A stretch of DNA of 36,741 nucleotides from Gammaproteobacteria bacterium (GTDB lineage: Bacteria; Pseudomonadota; Gammaproteobacteria; GCA-001735895), in the NCBI GenBank assembly GCA_018669845.1, contig JABHSO010000045.1:1-36741 (forward strand). The letters are read 5' to 3'. The translations under genes were made by a program, and so were the position numbers. Of the stretch, positions 17,273 to 27,502 are shown in pieces (the stretch's first letter is position 1; each line of letters starts with the position of its first letter). The notes beneath the pieces were generated by a model, which had not been told where the DNA came from, ran no database searches, and saw only the letters and a program-made list of their open reading frames with translations.

Positions 17273-18654
17273 TTCATATGGATAGTCCTCAGTTAATGTC
17301 TCTTTTCCCTCAACGGGAAACTTTTCAAAATGAATTTTCTATTTCTTCGGTGATTATTGATAGCCGGAAAAGTGTAGAAGGTTGTCTGTTTGTAGCCATT
17401 AAGGGTGATAACTTTGATGGACATCAATATGTAAACAAAGCTGCTGAACTGGGTGCTGTTGCTGCAATTGTAGAAACGGTTTCTAGTGATATTTCAATAC
17501 CACAAATCCTGGTTCAGGATACTCGTCAGGCGCTTGCTCTACTGGCAAACTTCTGGCGTAAAAAAGTTAATCCTGTCGTAGTCGCTATTACTGGTAGCAA
17601 TGGTAAAACTACCGTTAAAGAAATGTTGGGTCGTATTTTAACGGGCCAGGGTCAAACATTAATGACTGCTGGAAATTTCAATAATGAAATAGGCGTGCCT
17701 CTAACCTTGTTTAGATTGTCTGAGGGTGATAGTTTTGCTGTTATCGAAATGGGCGCCAATCATCAGCATGAAATTAGCAAACTTATGCATATTGCAGAAC
17801 CAGATGTGGTGTATGTGAATAATGCACGAGCTGCTCACATTGAAGGTTTTGGCTCTTTAGAAATGGTAGTTAAAGCAAAGGGTGAAATGTATCAGTATTG
17901 TAAGGCTGATTCCTTTGCTGTTTTTAATGATGATGAAGATTCCTCTGATTACTGGAAATCAATTTCTACAGCTGAGAGTCAGTTAATTTTTTCAAGTGTT
18001 CAATCGGCTGATTTAACTGGCAAAGGGCAGTCATTAGTTGACGGTTTGAAATTAATAGTTGAGTATCAACAGCAAAGTTTCGAATGCATTATTAATGTGT
18101 TTGGAAAGCACAATATTCAAAATTCTTTAGCGGCAATTACACTGGCAATAGCTTGCGGATTGACACTGAAACAGGCGTGTAAATTTTTAAGTGGTTTTAG
18201 TGGAGTAAAAGGTCGACAGCAATTTCTCTCCGGGGTGCAGGGAAGTGTCATTATTGATGATAGTTACAATGCCAATCCTGATTCACTAAAAGCTGCAGTA
18301 AATGTTTTGTGTGCTCTTAAAGGAACAGCCTGGTTAGCACTAGGAGATATGGCTGAAATGGGTGAACAGACTTTATTGTTACATCAACAGGCCGCGAATG
18401 AAGCTAAACAAGCTGGAGTGGAACAGTTTTTTGCACTAGGTGAAATGAGCTGTAAAGCAGCTGATGTATTTGATGAAGATGGGTTTTGTTTTAGTCAACA
18501 CAGTGAAATGGTTGAATTTATATCACCACGATTACACAAGGGTATCAATTTACTTGTTAAGGGGTCACGTAGCGCTGGTATGGATAAAGTAGTAGAAAAG
18601 CTAATTTTGAATGCTAAACATTCTGACGTTTCAGGAGTAGAACATGCTTTATAG
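17269..18654 (+). CDS. murF: UDP-MurNAc-tripeptide:D-Ala-D-Ala ligase MurF
   Basis: MurF adds the D-alanyl-D-alanine dipeptide, the product of Ddl encoded further on, to complete the UDP-MurNAc-pentapeptide. The 461-residue protein has the P-loop G109-SNGK-T114, [14 protein letters not shown] and [13 protein letters not shown], which are MurF-type rather than MurE-type. The C-terminal domain has [15 protein letters not shown] and [15 protein letters not shown], also typical. It overlaps murE by 4 nt and mraY by 11 nt. Confidence 0.96.
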   Translation: MIHMDSPQLMSLFPQRETFQNEFSISSVIIDSRKSVEGCLFVAIKGDNFDGHQYVNKAAELGAVAAIVETVSSDISIPQILVQDTRQALALLANFWRKKVNPVVVAITGSNGKTTVKEMLGRILTGQGQTLMTAGNFNNEIGVPLTLFRLSEGDSFAVIEMGANHQHEISKLMHIAEPDVVYVNNARAAHIEGFGSLEMVVKAKGEMYQYCKADSFAVFNDDEDSSDYWKSISTAESQLIFSSVQSADLTGKGQSLVDGLKLIVEYQQQSFECIINVFGKHNIQNSLAAITLAIACGLTLKQACKFLSGFSGVKGRQQFLSGVQGSVIIDDSYNANPDSLKAAVNVLCALKGTAWLALGDMAEMGEQTLLLHQQAANEAKQAGVEQFFALGEMSCKAADVFDEDGFCFSQHSEMVEFISPRLHKGINLLVKGSRSAGMDKVVEKLILNAKHSDVSGVEHAL

Positions 18655-19726
18655 CCTTGCTACCTATTTAACCCAGTTTTATAGTGGTTTTAACTTATTT
18701 CAGTATCTTACTTTTCGTACGATTCTAGGTGTATTAACGGCTCTCATTATCTCTCTGGTTGTTGGCCCCTGGATGATAAGGTACCTGAGTAAATATAACA
18801 TTGGTCAAAGTATTCGTGATGATGGACCTGAATCACATTTCAGTAAGGCCGGTACGCCGACAATGGGAGGCGCTTTGATACTGGTCGCCATTATCGTCAG
18901 TACCTTAATGTGGAGTGATTTAACATCTCGTTTTGTGTGGGTTGTTCTGTTTGTAACGGCTGGATTCGGTTTAATTGGCTGGATTGATGATTATAAAAAA
19001 ATAGCTCTGGGTAACTCTAAAGGGCTTGCTTCTCGTTATAAATATTTGTGGCAATCGGTAGTCGGACTTACTGCTGCATTTGTTCTTTTTTCAACGGCTG
19101 AATTACCGCATGAAACTCAGCTAATAGTTCCGTTTGTAAAATCTCTGGTATTCGACCTGGGCTGGATGTACGTGGTGTTAGCCTATTTTGTTATCGTTGG
19201 AAGCAGTAATGCGGTTAATCTGACCGATGGATTAGATGGACTGGCAATTTTACCGACTGTGCTTGTCGGCGGTGCTCTGGGTGTTTTTGCATATGTAACG
19301 GGTAATACGAATTTTGCTGGATATCTGGGTATCCCTTATATTCCGGGTGTTGGTGAAATGGTCGTTTTCTGTGGTGCTCTTGTGGGTGCAGGCCTCGGCT
19401 TTTTATGGTTTAACACTTACCCTGCTCAAGTATTTATGGGTGATGTGGGTGCGCTTGCACTGGGTGCAGCACTGGGTGTGATCGCAGTGATTGTGCGTCA
19501 GGAACTGGTGTTATTCATAATGGGCGGTATTTTTGTAGTAGAAACTGTTTCAGTCATTTTACAGGTTGCCTCTTATAAATTAACAGGTCGTCGAATTTTT
19601 AGAATGGCCCCATTGCATCATCACTTTGAATTAAAAGGCTGGCCAGAACCAAGAATTATCGTTCGATTCTGGATCATTACTGTCATTCTTGTATTAATTG
19701 GCCTGGCGAGTCTTAAGGTACGGTGA
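18644..19726 (+). CDS. mraY: Phospho-MurNAc-pentapeptide transferase MraY
   Basis: MraY moves phospho-MurNAc-pentapeptide from UDP to undecaprenyl phosphate, making lipid I at the inner membrane. It has 360 residues, the same as the E. coli enzyme, and about ten membrane segments. Key motifs are [10 protein letters not shown], the catalytic aspartates in [18 protein letters not shown] and the C-terminal [16 protein letters not shown] good Shine-Dalgarno sequence (AGGAG) lies inside the end of murF, 6 bases before the ATG. The stop overlaps murD. Confidence 0.97.
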   Translation: MLYSLATYLTQFYSGFNLFQYLTFRTILGVLTALIISLVVGPWMIRYLSKYNIGQSIRDDGPESHFSKAGTPTMGGALILVAIIVSTLMWSDLTSRFVWVVLFVTAGFGLIGWIDDYKKIALGNSKGLASRYKYLWQSVVGLTAAFVLFSTAELPHETQLIVPFVKSLVFDLGWMYVVLAYFVIVGSSNAVNLTDGLDGLAILPTVLVGGALGVFAYVTGNTNFAGYLGIPYIPGVGEMVVFCGALVGAGLGFLWFNTYPAQVFMGDVGALALGAALGVIAVIVRQELVLFIMGGIFVVETVSVILQVASYKLTGRRIFRMAPLHHHFELKGWPEPRIIVRFWIITVILVLIGLASLKVR

Positions 19727-21060
19727 TGCAAGCGATGACACAGCCTCATACAATGCATAAAGACCAACGCTATTTAGTTGTTGGCCTGGGAATGACCGGG
19801 TATTCAGCTGCCAGCTACCTGTTGCAAAATGGTTACCAGTGCACTGTTCAGGATGACCGGGAGAATCCACCTTACTTGAATGAATTTCAGCAGAAATTCC
19901 CCGCAGTAGAAATTGTTAAAGGAGATTTATCAGAGTCACAACTTGTAGATGTTGATTGTCTTGTGGTTAGCCCTGGTTTATCAATTCGAACCCCCCTAAT
20001 GCAATCATTTTTAAATTCTGGAAAAAGAATTATTGGTGATATTGAACTGTTTGCTGAAGCCGTTGATAAACCGGTTTTGGCTATTACAGGTTCGAACGGG
20101 AAAAGTACGGTGACCAGCCTGTTAGGGGAAATGATCAAGGCAGACGGTAAGCATGTAGCTGTTGGAGGCAATATTGGTGTTCCAGCACTGCAACTGCTTA
20201 ATGAAAATGTGGATCTGTATGTACTTGAATTGTCCAGTTTTCAGCTAGAAACAACATCATCGTTACAGCCACTGATATCAACCGTATTGAATGTCAGTGA
20301 AGACCATATGGATCGATATGAAAATTTGGCGGATTACCAGCAAAGTAAAAAGTCTATCTATTCTCATGCCTTGAATTGTCTGAGCAATTTCGATGATGCA
20401 CTGACAAAACAGTCTGATAGTGATATTCAATTTTCATTACAGAATTTATCTTGCAAATACACTGTAACTGGAACTGATGACCCTGAGCTGGTAGTCGATG
20501 GTGAAGCATGGATAAAAACCTCAGCATTAAAACTTAAAGGTCGGCATAACTGGGCTAATTGTCTTGCCGCAATGGCGATGGCCAGAGTGGCTGGCATTTC
20601 CAAACCAGCTATTTTAAAAGCACTTAAGTCATACGCGGGATTAGCTCATCGAAGTGAATGGATTGCCGAAATAAATGGTGTGAGCTGGATAAATGATTCA
20701 AAGGCAACCAATCCTGGTGCTACTAAAGCGGCAATTGAAGGACTTGATGAGCCGGTTATATTGATAGCAGGTGGGCAAAGTAAAGGTGCCAATGTCTCTA
20801 TCTTATGTGAAAGTTTAAAACAGCATGTTAAAACCGTTTTATTGTTTGGTCAGGATGCTGATGAAATTGAACAAAGCTGGCAGGGATGTGTAAATATTCA
20901 ACGAGTTGATGATTTAGAGCAAGCTGTTCAAACTGCAAGTGATTTAGCGATAGCAGGAGATATTGTTTTATTAGCGCCGGCTTGTGCGAGTTTTGATATG
21001 TACAGTGGATTTGCTGCACGCGGTGATCATTTCAGTCGTCTGGTGAGGGCACTGTCATGA
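19726..21060 (+). CDS. murD: UDP-MurNAc-L-alanine:D-glutamate ligase MurD
   Basis: MurD adds D-glutamate to UDP-MurNAc-L-alanine in the cytoplasm. The P-loop is in [13 protein letters not shown], about residues 118-130. It is followed by GGNIGVPAL, LELSSFQLETT, NVSEDHMDRY and the C-terminal WINDSKATNPGATKAA with LLAPACASFDMY, all MurD-specific. I chose ATG 19726, which overlaps the mraY TGA by one base and has AAGG 8 nt upstream. GTG 19723 would add one residue, and ATGs at 19735 and 19753 are also possible. It overlaps ftsW by 4 nt. Confidence 0.94.
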   Translation: MQAMTQPHTMHKDQRYLVVGLGMTGYSAASYLLQNGYQCTVQDDRENPPYLNEFQQKFPAVEIVKGDLSESQLVDVDCLVVSPGLSIRTPLMQSFLNSGKRIIGDIELFAEAVDKPVLAITGSNGKSTVTSLLGEMIKADGKHVAVGGNIGVPALQLLNENVDLYVLELSSFQLETTSSLQPLISTVLNVSEDHMDRYENLADYQQSKKSIYSHALNCLSNFDDALTKQSDSDIQFSLQNLSCKYTVTGTDDPELVVDGEAWIKTSALKLKGRHNWANCLAAMAMARVAGISKPAILKALKSYAGLAHRSEWIAEINGVSWINDSKATNPGATKAAIEGLDEPVILIAGGQSKGANVSILCESLKQHVKTVLLFGQDADEIEQSWQGCVNIQRVDDLEQAVQTASDLAIAGDIVLLAPACASFDMYSGFAARGDHFSRLVRALS

Positions 21061-22274
21061 GTTCCCAGGCAATCCGTGCTTCACAAATCACAAGGGAAAT
21101 AGTCTCCAGTCTGCCAAAATTATTAGACAGCCAAATTCTCTTAATCTATGGAATATTGGCGTGCATTGGCTTAATTATGGTGACATCGGCATCTATTGGT
21201 GTTGCTGATGCGATAAAGGACGATCCATTTTACTATGGTAAACGTCAGTTCTTACGCTTGATATTAGGTGTGTTACTGATGTGGATTGCATACAGGGTTC
21301 CTACGAAAATCTGGAAAGATAACGGCATGATTCTAATGTTAAGTTCACTTTTTTTACTGGCATTGGTTCTTGTTCCTGGCCTGGGAAGAACGGTAAATGG
21401 GGCGACTCGCTGGTTGGACCTTCAAGTTTTTACCATACAGGTGTCAGAAATAGCCAAGCTGTTTTTAATAATCTATTTAAGCGGTTATTTAATTCGCCGA
21501 GCTGATGAAATTAAATCGGGTCTTAAGGGCTTTATCAAGCCGATGATTATTTTAGCGATGGCGAGTGGACTATTAATTCTGGAACCAGATTTTGGAGCTG
21601 CTGCAGTACTGTTAATGACGGGCCTCGGAATGATATTTCTGGGTGGGGTTCAGTTTAGACAGTTTTTTGTTTTTGTCATTGGCACTCTGAGTATCATGGT
21701 GTTACTGGTCCTGGTTTCTCCTTATAGAATGGCTCGAGTGACTTCTTTTCTTGATCCCTGGGCCGATCCTTTTTCCAGTGGTTTTCAGTTAACGCAATCT
21801 CTTATCGCAATAGGAAGTGGTGGTATCTATGGAACTGGTCTGGGTGGTAGTATTCAAAAATTATTCTATTTACCAGAAGCCCATACCGATTTCCTTTTTG
21901 CTATTTACTCTGAAGAATTTGGACTTTTAGGCGTCGCCTTTTTGATCCTGATTTATACATGGTTTGCTCTACGTTGCTTTCAAATTGGTAAAACAGCATT
22001 GAATAAAGATAAACCATTTGGTGCTTATCTTGTTTATGGTGTTGGCCTGTTAGTCAGTATTCAGGCAGTTATAAACATGGGCGTCAACATGGGTGCTCTT
22101 CCCACAAAAGGTTTGACTCTGCCATTCATCAGTTACGGTGGCAACAGTATCCTTGTCATGTCTTTAGCGGTGGGTCTTGTTCTCAGGGTTCATTATGAAA
22201 ATTGTGAAATTCAGGATGAAACTAAAAAGCCAAAAAAACATTCACGCTTAACAAAGGCGGTGAACAATGGTTAG
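21057..22274 (+). CDS. ftsW: Septal peptidoglycan glycosyltransferase FtsW
   Basis: FtsW is the SEDS-family polymerase that joins lipid II into glycan strands at the septum with FtsI. The 405-residue protein has about ten membrane segments after a short cytoplasmic tail. It shows the large periplasmic loop segment RMARVTSFLDPWADPFSSGFQ and then GTGLGGSIQKLFYLPEAHTDF, both typical SEDS motifs. The C-terminal PTKGLTLPFISYGGNS is the SEDS signature. A basic tail (KKPKKHSR) ends the protein. Its place between murD and murG rules in FtsW rather than RodA. Confidence 0.96.
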   Translation: MSSQAIRASQITREIVSSLPKLLDSQILLIYGILACIGLIMVTSASIGVADAIKDDPFYYGKRQFLRLILGVLLMWIAYRVPTKIWKDNGMILMLSSLFLLALVLVPGLGRTVNGATRWLDLQVFTIQVSEIAKLFLIIYLSGYLIRRADEIKSGLKGFIKPMIILAMASGLLILEPDFGAAAVLLMTGLGMIFLGGVQFRQFFVFVIGTLSIMVLLVLVSPYRMARVTSFLDPWADPFSSGFQLTQSLIAIGSGGIYGTGLGGSIQKLFYLPEAHTDFLFAIYSEEFGLLGVAFLILIYTWFALRCFQIGKTALNKDKPFGAYLVYGVGLLVSIQAVINMGVNMGALPTKGLTLPFISYGGNSILVMSLAVGLVLRVHYENCEIQDETKKPKKHSRLTKAVNNG

Positions 22275-23355
22275 TGTAAAACGTCCAATCATGGTTATGG
22301 CTGGAGGCACAGGTGGGCATGTATTTCCTGCACTGGCAGTTGCAAATTACTTAAGAGACCAGGGTGAAAATATTGTCTGGATGGGTACAAAATCGGGTCT
22401 TGAATCTCGACTTGTTCCTGCAGCTAACTTTCCTATTGAGTGGTTAACAATCGAGGGTGTCAGAGGCAAGGGTCTTTTTACAAAGGCTATGGCTCCTTTT
22501 AAATTATTATTAGCCTGTAGTCAGGCAATTAAAATTTTATGGAAAAATAAACCCAGAGCGATATTAGGCATGGGCGGTTTTGCTTCCGGTCCGGGCGGAT
22601 TAATGGCCTGGTTGTTACGCATACCGTTGATTATTCATGAGCAGAATGCAGTGATAGGTTTAACCAATAAATTGCTCAATAAATTTGCAAGTTTAAAGTA
22701 TTTTGCATTTCCACAGGCGGCCAAAAATATTGTAGATAGTATTGTAGTGGGTAATCCAGTACGTAAAGATTTACTGGCTATTGATCCACCTGAAGTTCGA
22801 TATGCAGATCTACACAGAAATAATATTAATGTTCTGGTGATTGGTGGGTCTCTGGGTGCTAAAACATTGAATGATACTTTGCCAGAAGCGCTTCATAAAA
22901 TTGATACTAAAGATAGACCAGCAGTTCGTCATCAATGTGGAGCAGGTAAGTTACAGGATTGTAAAAAATTATATGAAAAACTAGATGTTGAAGCTGATTT
23001 AACTGAATTTGTAGATGATATGAAATCTGCTTATGAGTGGGCAGATCTTGTTATCTGTCGTTCAGGTGCTTTAACGGTTGCTGAATTGGCAGCAGTGGGT
23101 ATCGCCTCAATTCTGGTTCCATATCCATATCATGTTGATGATCAACAATTATATAACGCTGCTTTTCTAACCGATGCTGATGCGGCAATAGTTAGAAAAG
23201 ATAAAGAGTTTTCAGCACAATTTTTAGCACAATGCCTGGTTAATTTATCCAAAGATAAAGAGCAATTGATGCAGATGGCCTGTAATGCCAGAAAAATTGC
23301 ATATACCGATGCAACTCAACAGGTTGCTTCAGGCATATTACGGGAGGCTCTGTAA
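22267..23355 (+). CDS. murG: Lipid II synthase MurG (GlcNAc transferase)
   Basis: MurG is a peripheral inner membrane enzyme that adds N-acetylglucosamine to lipid I, giving lipid II. The 362-residue GT-B enzyme has the first G-loop GGTGGH at 13-18 and the second glycine-rich loop VIGGSLGAKTLN. It also has the AILGMGGFASGPGG segment, IIHEQNAVIGLTN, and the C-terminal CRSGALTVAELAAVG with PYPYHVDDQQLYNA, all conserved. It begins 8 nt inside ftsW with AAGGCGG upstream and meets murC at a 1-nt overlap (TAATG). Confidence 0.97.
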   Translation: MVSVKRPIMVMAGGTGGHVFPALAVANYLRDQGENIVWMGTKSGLESRLVPAANFPIEWLTIEGVRGKGLFTKAMAPFKLLLACSQAIKILWKNKPRAILGMGGFASGPGGLMAWLLRIPLIIHEQNAVIGLTNKLLNKFASLKYFAFPQAAKNIVDSIVVGNPVRKDLLAIDPPEVRYADLHRNNINVLVIGGSLGAKTLNDTLPEALHKIDTKDRPAVRHQCGAGKLQDCKKLYEKLDVEADLTEFVDDMKSAYEWADLVICRSGALTVAELAAVGIASILVPYPYHVDDQQLYNAAFLTDADAAIVRKDKEFSAQFLAQCLVNLSKDKEQLMQMACNARKIAYTDATQQVASGILREAL

Positions 23356-24776
23356 TGACTCGATCACCACGACAGTTGATGCGTCGAATTAAAAATATTC
23401 ACTTTGTCGGTATTGGCGGAGCGGGTATGAGCGGTATAGCCGAAGTCTTTCATAATCTGGGCTATAAAGTTACCGGTTCAGATATTAATGATAGCCAGAT
23501 GGTTAAACATCTGGGTGAACTGGGTATCGACATTAATATCGGGCATCAATCTGATAATATTATCGGTACTCATGTTGTCGTTGTATCAACGGCAATTGAT
23601 GAATCTAATCCTGAAATTGTCTATGCAAGAGAGTTGCGTATTCCTATAGTTAGACGTGCTGAAATGCTGGCCGAATTGATGCGTTTTCGACAGGGAATAG
23701 CGGTTGCAGGTACGCATGGTAAAACTACAACGACAAGTCTGGTGACTGCAGTTTTAGCAGAAGGTGGCCTCGATCCGACTTATGTTATTGGTGGGAAGTT
23801 AAACAGTTCTGGTCGTCATGCAAAACTGGGTGATAGTGATTACCTGGTAGCTGAAGCCGATGAAAGTGATGCTTCATTTTTATATCTGCAACCTGTTATC
23901 GCGATAGTGACAAATATTGATCAGGATCATCTATCCACTTATGAAGGTGATTTTGACCGTCTTAAACATACCTTTGTAGAATTTTTACACCACCTTCCTT
24001 TTTATGGTTTAGCAGTGCTTTGCATAGATGATGATGTGGTGCGGGAAATACTACCCCAGTTATCCAGGCCTATTCTCACTTATGGTGAGGCGGAAGATGC
24101 AGATGTCAGAATAACTGAGATTAAGGCTGATTCATCAAGAACACATTATTCTGTAACATTTCCAGATTCATCTTCAGTAGATATCGAACTGAATATGGCT
24201 GGCAAACATAACGTGTTAAATGCTACAGCAGCCCTTGCAGTTGGCTGGGAACTGGAAGTGACTAAACAGGAAATGCAGAATTCACTGAGTCAGTTTGAAG
24301 GTATAGGACGTCGTTTTCAAATAACAGAACAGTTGCATTTTAATGGAAAAACAATTCGTCATATTGATGATTATGGACATCATCCAAATGAAATAAAAGC
24401 AACAGTTGAAGCGATACGGGCAGCCTGGCCTGAGCAACGTTTAACGGTTGTATTTCAACCTCATCGTTACAGTCGTACCCGTGATTTATTTGAAGATTTT
24501 TCAAGTGTTCTATCGGAGGTTGATCAACTGGTATTGCTTGAAGTTTATCCGGCTGGTGAGAAACATATTAAAGATGCGGATGGTCGTGCGTTAAGTCGGT
24601 CTATTCGTAATCGAGGTCGCATTGACCCTGTTTTTGTAGAAAGCATAACTGACTTGAAACCTGTTCTAACATCTGTCGTTGAGGATAGCGATATATTGCT
24701 AACACTTGGAGCCGGTAGTATCGGTGCTTTTGCTGCAGATTTTTTACAACAGCTTAAAGCGGATTCAGCGGGATGA
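23355..24776 (+). CDS. murC: UDP-MurNAc:L-alanine ligase MurC
   Basis: MurC adds L-alanine to UDP-MurNAc, the first step of stem peptide synthesis. The 473-residue enzyme opens with the UDP-binding Rossmann motif HFVGIGGAGMSGIAEV. The P-loop is G119-THGK-T124. GGKLNSSGRHAKLG, EADESDASFLYL and NIDQDHLSTY follow. The C-terminal domain has DDYGHHPNEIKAT and FQPHRYSRTRDLF, both MurC signatures. It overlaps murG by 1 nt and murB by 4 nt. Its substrate is the product of MurB, encoded next. Confidence 0.97.
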   Translation: MTRSPRQLMRRIKNIHFVGIGGAGMSGIAEVFHNLGYKVTGSDINDSQMVKHLGELGIDINIGHQSDNIIGTHVVVVSTAIDESNPEIVYARELRIPIVRRAEMLAELMRFRQGIAVAGTHGKTTTTSLVTAVLAEGGLDPTYVIGGKLNSSGRHAKLGDSDYLVAEADESDASFLYLQPVIAIVTNIDQDHLSTYEGDFDRLKHTFVEFLHHLPFYGLAVLCIDDDVVREILPQLSRPILTYGEAEDADVRITEIKADSSRTHYSVTFPDSSSVDIELNMAGKHNVLNATAALAVGWELEVTKQEMQNSLSQFEGIGRRFQITEQLHFNGKTIRHIDDYGHHPNEIKATVEAIRAAWPEQRLTVVFQPHRYSRTRDLFEDFSSVLSEVDQLVLLEVYPAGEKHIKDADGRALSRSIRNRGRIDPVFVESITDLKPVLTSVVEDSDILLTLGAGSIGAFAADFLQQLKADSAG

Positions 24777-25669
24777 TGAATATGGCTTTGCAATCAACCA
24801 TCCGCGGACAGATTAGCAACAATGAACCTATGAGGAAACATTGTAGCTGGCGTACGGGTGGTAAAGCAGAGTTGTATTTTGAACCAGCAGATAAACAGGA
24901 CTTAGTTCTTTTTTTGAATGAGACATCTAAAGATATTCCACTTACCTGGATTGGTCTTGGCAGTAACCTGTTAGTTAGAGATGGCGGAGTTAAAGGTATT
25001 GTTATTTCTACTCTTGGTAAGCTCAATAAATTAAGCATGCTTGAAAATGGTTGTGTGTATGCAGAGAGTGGAGTGACTAGCGCAAAGTTGGCTCGATTTT
25101 GTCAACAGCATAATCTGGATGGTGCAGATTTTATGGCTGGTATTCCCGGTACTGTGGGTGGTGCTTTAGCCATGAATGCTGGAGCCTTTGGGTTTGAAAC
25201 CTGGCAATTTGTTGAGTCTGCAGAAACACTAAATCGTCAAGGTGAAATGATTAACCGTTTGGCTTCAGAATTTGAAGTTGCTTATCGTAGTGTTGGTTTA
25301 CCGGTTGACGAGTGGTTTAGTGCCGCAGTTTTTAATTTCCCTGTAAAAACTAATAGCATCGAATCTAATATCAAGCCTTTACTGGCAAAAAGAAATGCAT
25401 CACAACCCATAGGTTTACCTTCCTGTGGTTCAGTGTTTAAAAATCCAAAACATGATTTTGCAGCCCGATTGATAGAAGCATGTGGTTTAAAAGGTTTTTG
25501 TATCGGAGGTGCCTGTGTTTCCGAAAAGCATGCTAATTTTATTATTAATAAAGACAATGCCAGTGCATCAGATATTGAAGACCTGATAGAAAAAATTAAA
25601 GAGGATATTAAACAAAAATTTGATATTGAACTGCATACAGAAGTAAGAATTATCGGAGACAGTTTATGA
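24773..25669 (+). CDS. murB: UDP-N-acetylenolpyruvoylglucosamine reductase MurB (type II length)
   Basis: MurB is an FAD enzyme that reduces UDP-GlcNAc-enolpyruvate to UDP-MurNAc with NADPH. The 298-residue protein has the FAD-binding WIGLGSNLLVRDGGVKG and the motif GADFMAGIPGTVGGALAMNAGA. It also has the catalytic serine region GLPSCGSVFKNP and the C-terminal glutamate in LHTEVRIIG. The length fits the short type II enzymes, not the about 340-residue E. coli type I form, and the gene lies inside the dcw cluster as in many non-enteric gammaproteobacteria. ATG codons at 24773, 24776 and 24782 are all possible starts. Confidence 0.94.
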   Translation: MMNMALQSTIRGQISNNEPMRKHCSWRTGGKAELYFEPADKQDLVLFLNETSKDIPLTWIGLGSNLLVRDGGVKGIVISTLGKLNKLSMLENGCVYAESGVTSAKLARFCQQHNLDGADFMAGIPGTVGGALAMNAGAFGFETWQFVESAETLNRQGEMINRLASEFEVAYRSVGLPVDEWFSAAVFNFPVKTNSIESNIKPLLAKRNASQPIGLPSCGSVFKNPKHDFAARLIEACGLKGFCIGGACVSEKHANFIINKDNASASDIEDLIEKIKEDIKQKFDIELHTEVRIIGDSL

Positions 25670-26625
25670 GTTTCGATCATTTACTTCCTTCTTCTGATAT
25701 AGCAACTAAAAGTGGCAGAGTAGCCGTGCTAATGGGAGGTACTTCTGCAGAACGAGAAGTGTCGCTTACATCTGGCAGTTTTGTGTTGAAAGCTTTAGTT
25801 GATGCAGGTGTTGATGCTTTTAAAGTTGATGTACAGAAAAATGTTCTTGATCAACTTGGAAGTCTTAAAGCAGACAGAGTAATAAATATGTTACACGGTC
25901 GAGGTGGTGAGGATGGTGAAGTTCAGGCAATTCTTGATGTATTGAAAATTCCCTACACTGGTAGTGGAGTTAAAGCCAGTTCAGTCACCATGGATAAACT
26001 GATGACTAAACGTTTACTGCTGGGTAGTCAAATAAATACGCCTGAATTTATGCAGCTTAAAACGTTAGAAGACTGTTTAAAAGCAATCAAAGCTATTGGC
26101 TTACCGTTAATTATTAAACCTGTTAATGAAGGTTCAAGCATTGGCATGAGTAAGGCTGAGAAAGCAGATGAATTAGAAGCGGCTTTTTTACTGGCTTCAC
26201 GATATGGCACTGTCATGGCTGAGCAATGGGTGACGGGTTCTGAATATACAGTAGCCTGGTTGGAAGACACTGTATTACCAGCAATTAAGCTGGAAACTCC
26301 ACATGTGTTCTATGATTATGATGCTAAATATAAAGCGAATGATACACGCTATATTTGCCCATGTGGTCTAGATGAAAAACAACTAAAGAAACTTAATGAC
26401 ATTGTTACAAAGACTATAGATGTCTGTGGTATGCGTCACTGGGGACGAGTAGATTTAATGCTGAATCAGCAAGGTGATTTCCAGGTTATTGAGGCGAATA
26501 CAATTCCAGGTATGACTGATCATAGCCTTGTACCAATGGCAGCAAAACAGGCAGGTTTAAGTTTTCAACAACTGGTATTAAAGTTAATTGAATTAACACT
26601 CAAGCCGGAGGTAGCTGATGTTTAA
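25666..26625 (+). CDS. ddl: D-alanine--D-alanine ligase
   Basis: Ddl makes the D-alanyl-D-alanine dipeptide used by MurF. The 319-residue ATP-grasp enzyme corresponds to the DdlB type of the dcw cluster. Visible motifs are VLMGGTSAEREVSLTSG, NMLHGRGGEDGEVQ, YTGSGVKASSVTMDK, PVNEGSSIGMSK, YDYDAKY and the C-terminal IEANTIPGMTDHSLVP, which carries metal-binding residues. It overlaps murB by 4 nt and ftsQ by 8 nt. Confidence 0.96.
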   Translation: MSFDHLLPSSDIATKSGRVAVLMGGTSAEREVSLTSGSFVLKALVDAGVDAFKVDVQKNVLDQLGSLKADRVINMLHGRGGEDGEVQAILDVLKIPYTGSGVKASSVTMDKLMTKRLLLGSQINTPEFMQLKTLEDCLKAIKAIGLPLIIKPVNEGSSIGMSKAEKADELEAAFLLASRYGTVMAEQWVTGSEYTVAWLEDTVLPAIKLETPHVFYDYDAKYKANDTRYICPCGLDEKQLKKLNDIVTKTIDVCGMRHWGRVDLMLNQQGDFQVIEANTIPGMTDHSLVPMAAKQAGLSFQQLVLKLIELTLKPEVADV

Positions 26626-27502
26626 ATTAAGTACCTTAGTTGATTCAAAAAAGACAAACAGACAGGGTTCTCTTAAATTAGGTCAACCTAAAAAGAAATC
26701 TAAAGCAAAACCTCAGGCAAGTAAAAAACAGTCTCGTGAAGTTGTAGAATTAGAATGGCTAAAACAGGTAATTAATAGAAAGGTTGCGACAGTATTTATA
26801 GTGGTTGCTGTTATAATATCTACCGTTTTAATGTTGCCCAAAGAAGACTTTCTTCCAATTGAAAAAATTATTATTTCAGGTGACTACGAACAATTAAAAA
26901 TGGAAAGAATTAAGAATAATTTAGATAACTATTTAGGTCAGGGTTTCTTCTCTGTTGATATTAAATATATCCAGAGAAACCTAAGCCGTGAACCATGGAT
27001 TGATACGATATCCGTAAAAAGAATCTGGCCCGATAAACTGCATGTAAGCTTAAAGGAAAAACAGGCTATAGCCCGATGGGATGGTAAACATCTATTAAGT
27101 GATAAGGCAGTAATTTTTGCAGCTGATAGTAAATCGTTTATGAATTTACCCCGAATTAATGGTTACTCTGGTCAGAGTGTAGAGTTACTGAGTCGTTATG
27201 GTGAAATTCAGTATGAGTTTTCTAAACTGGGAATTCATATTGCTGAAATGATAGAAGATAGTAAAGGCGCTTTAAGTTTGGTATTAAATGGAAAACTTAA
27301 AGTTAGTCTTGGTAGTGAGAATAATGACATGAAAATTAAAAAATTATTATCGGTTTATTCTGATCAAATAAAACCTAGAGCGGAATATATCAAGCATATT
27401 GATTTTCGTTATAGTAATGGATTTGCCATTGCATGGACCGATGAATACTTAAACCTGGAAAAATCAGGTGACTCAAAAAAACGAGGCAATAAGAATGTCT
27501 AA
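26618..27502 (+). CDS. ftsQ: Cell division protein FtsQ
   Basis: FtsQ is a bitopic inner membrane protein that holds FtsB and FtsL at the division site. The 294-residue protein has a long Lys-rich cytoplasmic tail (1-54), one membrane segment (about 56-73) and a POTRA domain (about 80-150). The POTRA is marked by the pattern LPIEKIIISGDY and PWIDTISVKRIWPDKLHVSLKEKQAIARW. A beta domain follows. The tail is unusually rich in lysine, including PKKKSKAK. It begins within ddl and its end overlaps ftsA. Confidence 0.93.
   Translation: MFKLSTLVDSKKTNRQGSLKLGQPKKKSKAKPQASKKQSREVVELEWLKQVINRKVATVFIVVAVIISTVLMLPKEDFLPIEKIIISGDYEQLKMERIKNNLDNYLGQGFFSVDIKYIQRNLSREPWIDTISVKRIWPDKLHVSLKEKQAIARWDGKHLLSDKAVIFAADSKSFMNLPRINGYSGQSVELLSRYGEIQYEFSKLGIHIAEMIEDSKGALSLVLNGKLKVSLGSENNDMKIKKLLSVYSDQIKPRAEYIKHIDFRYSNGFAIAWTDEYLNLEKSGDSKKRGNKNV

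Noticed and set aside
27468-27494. Upstream GTG start for ftsA
   Set aside because: It would add nine residues before MSKKTENN and extend the overlap with ftsQ to 35 nt. ATG 27495 has a suitably placed GAGG and gives the usual FtsA length.
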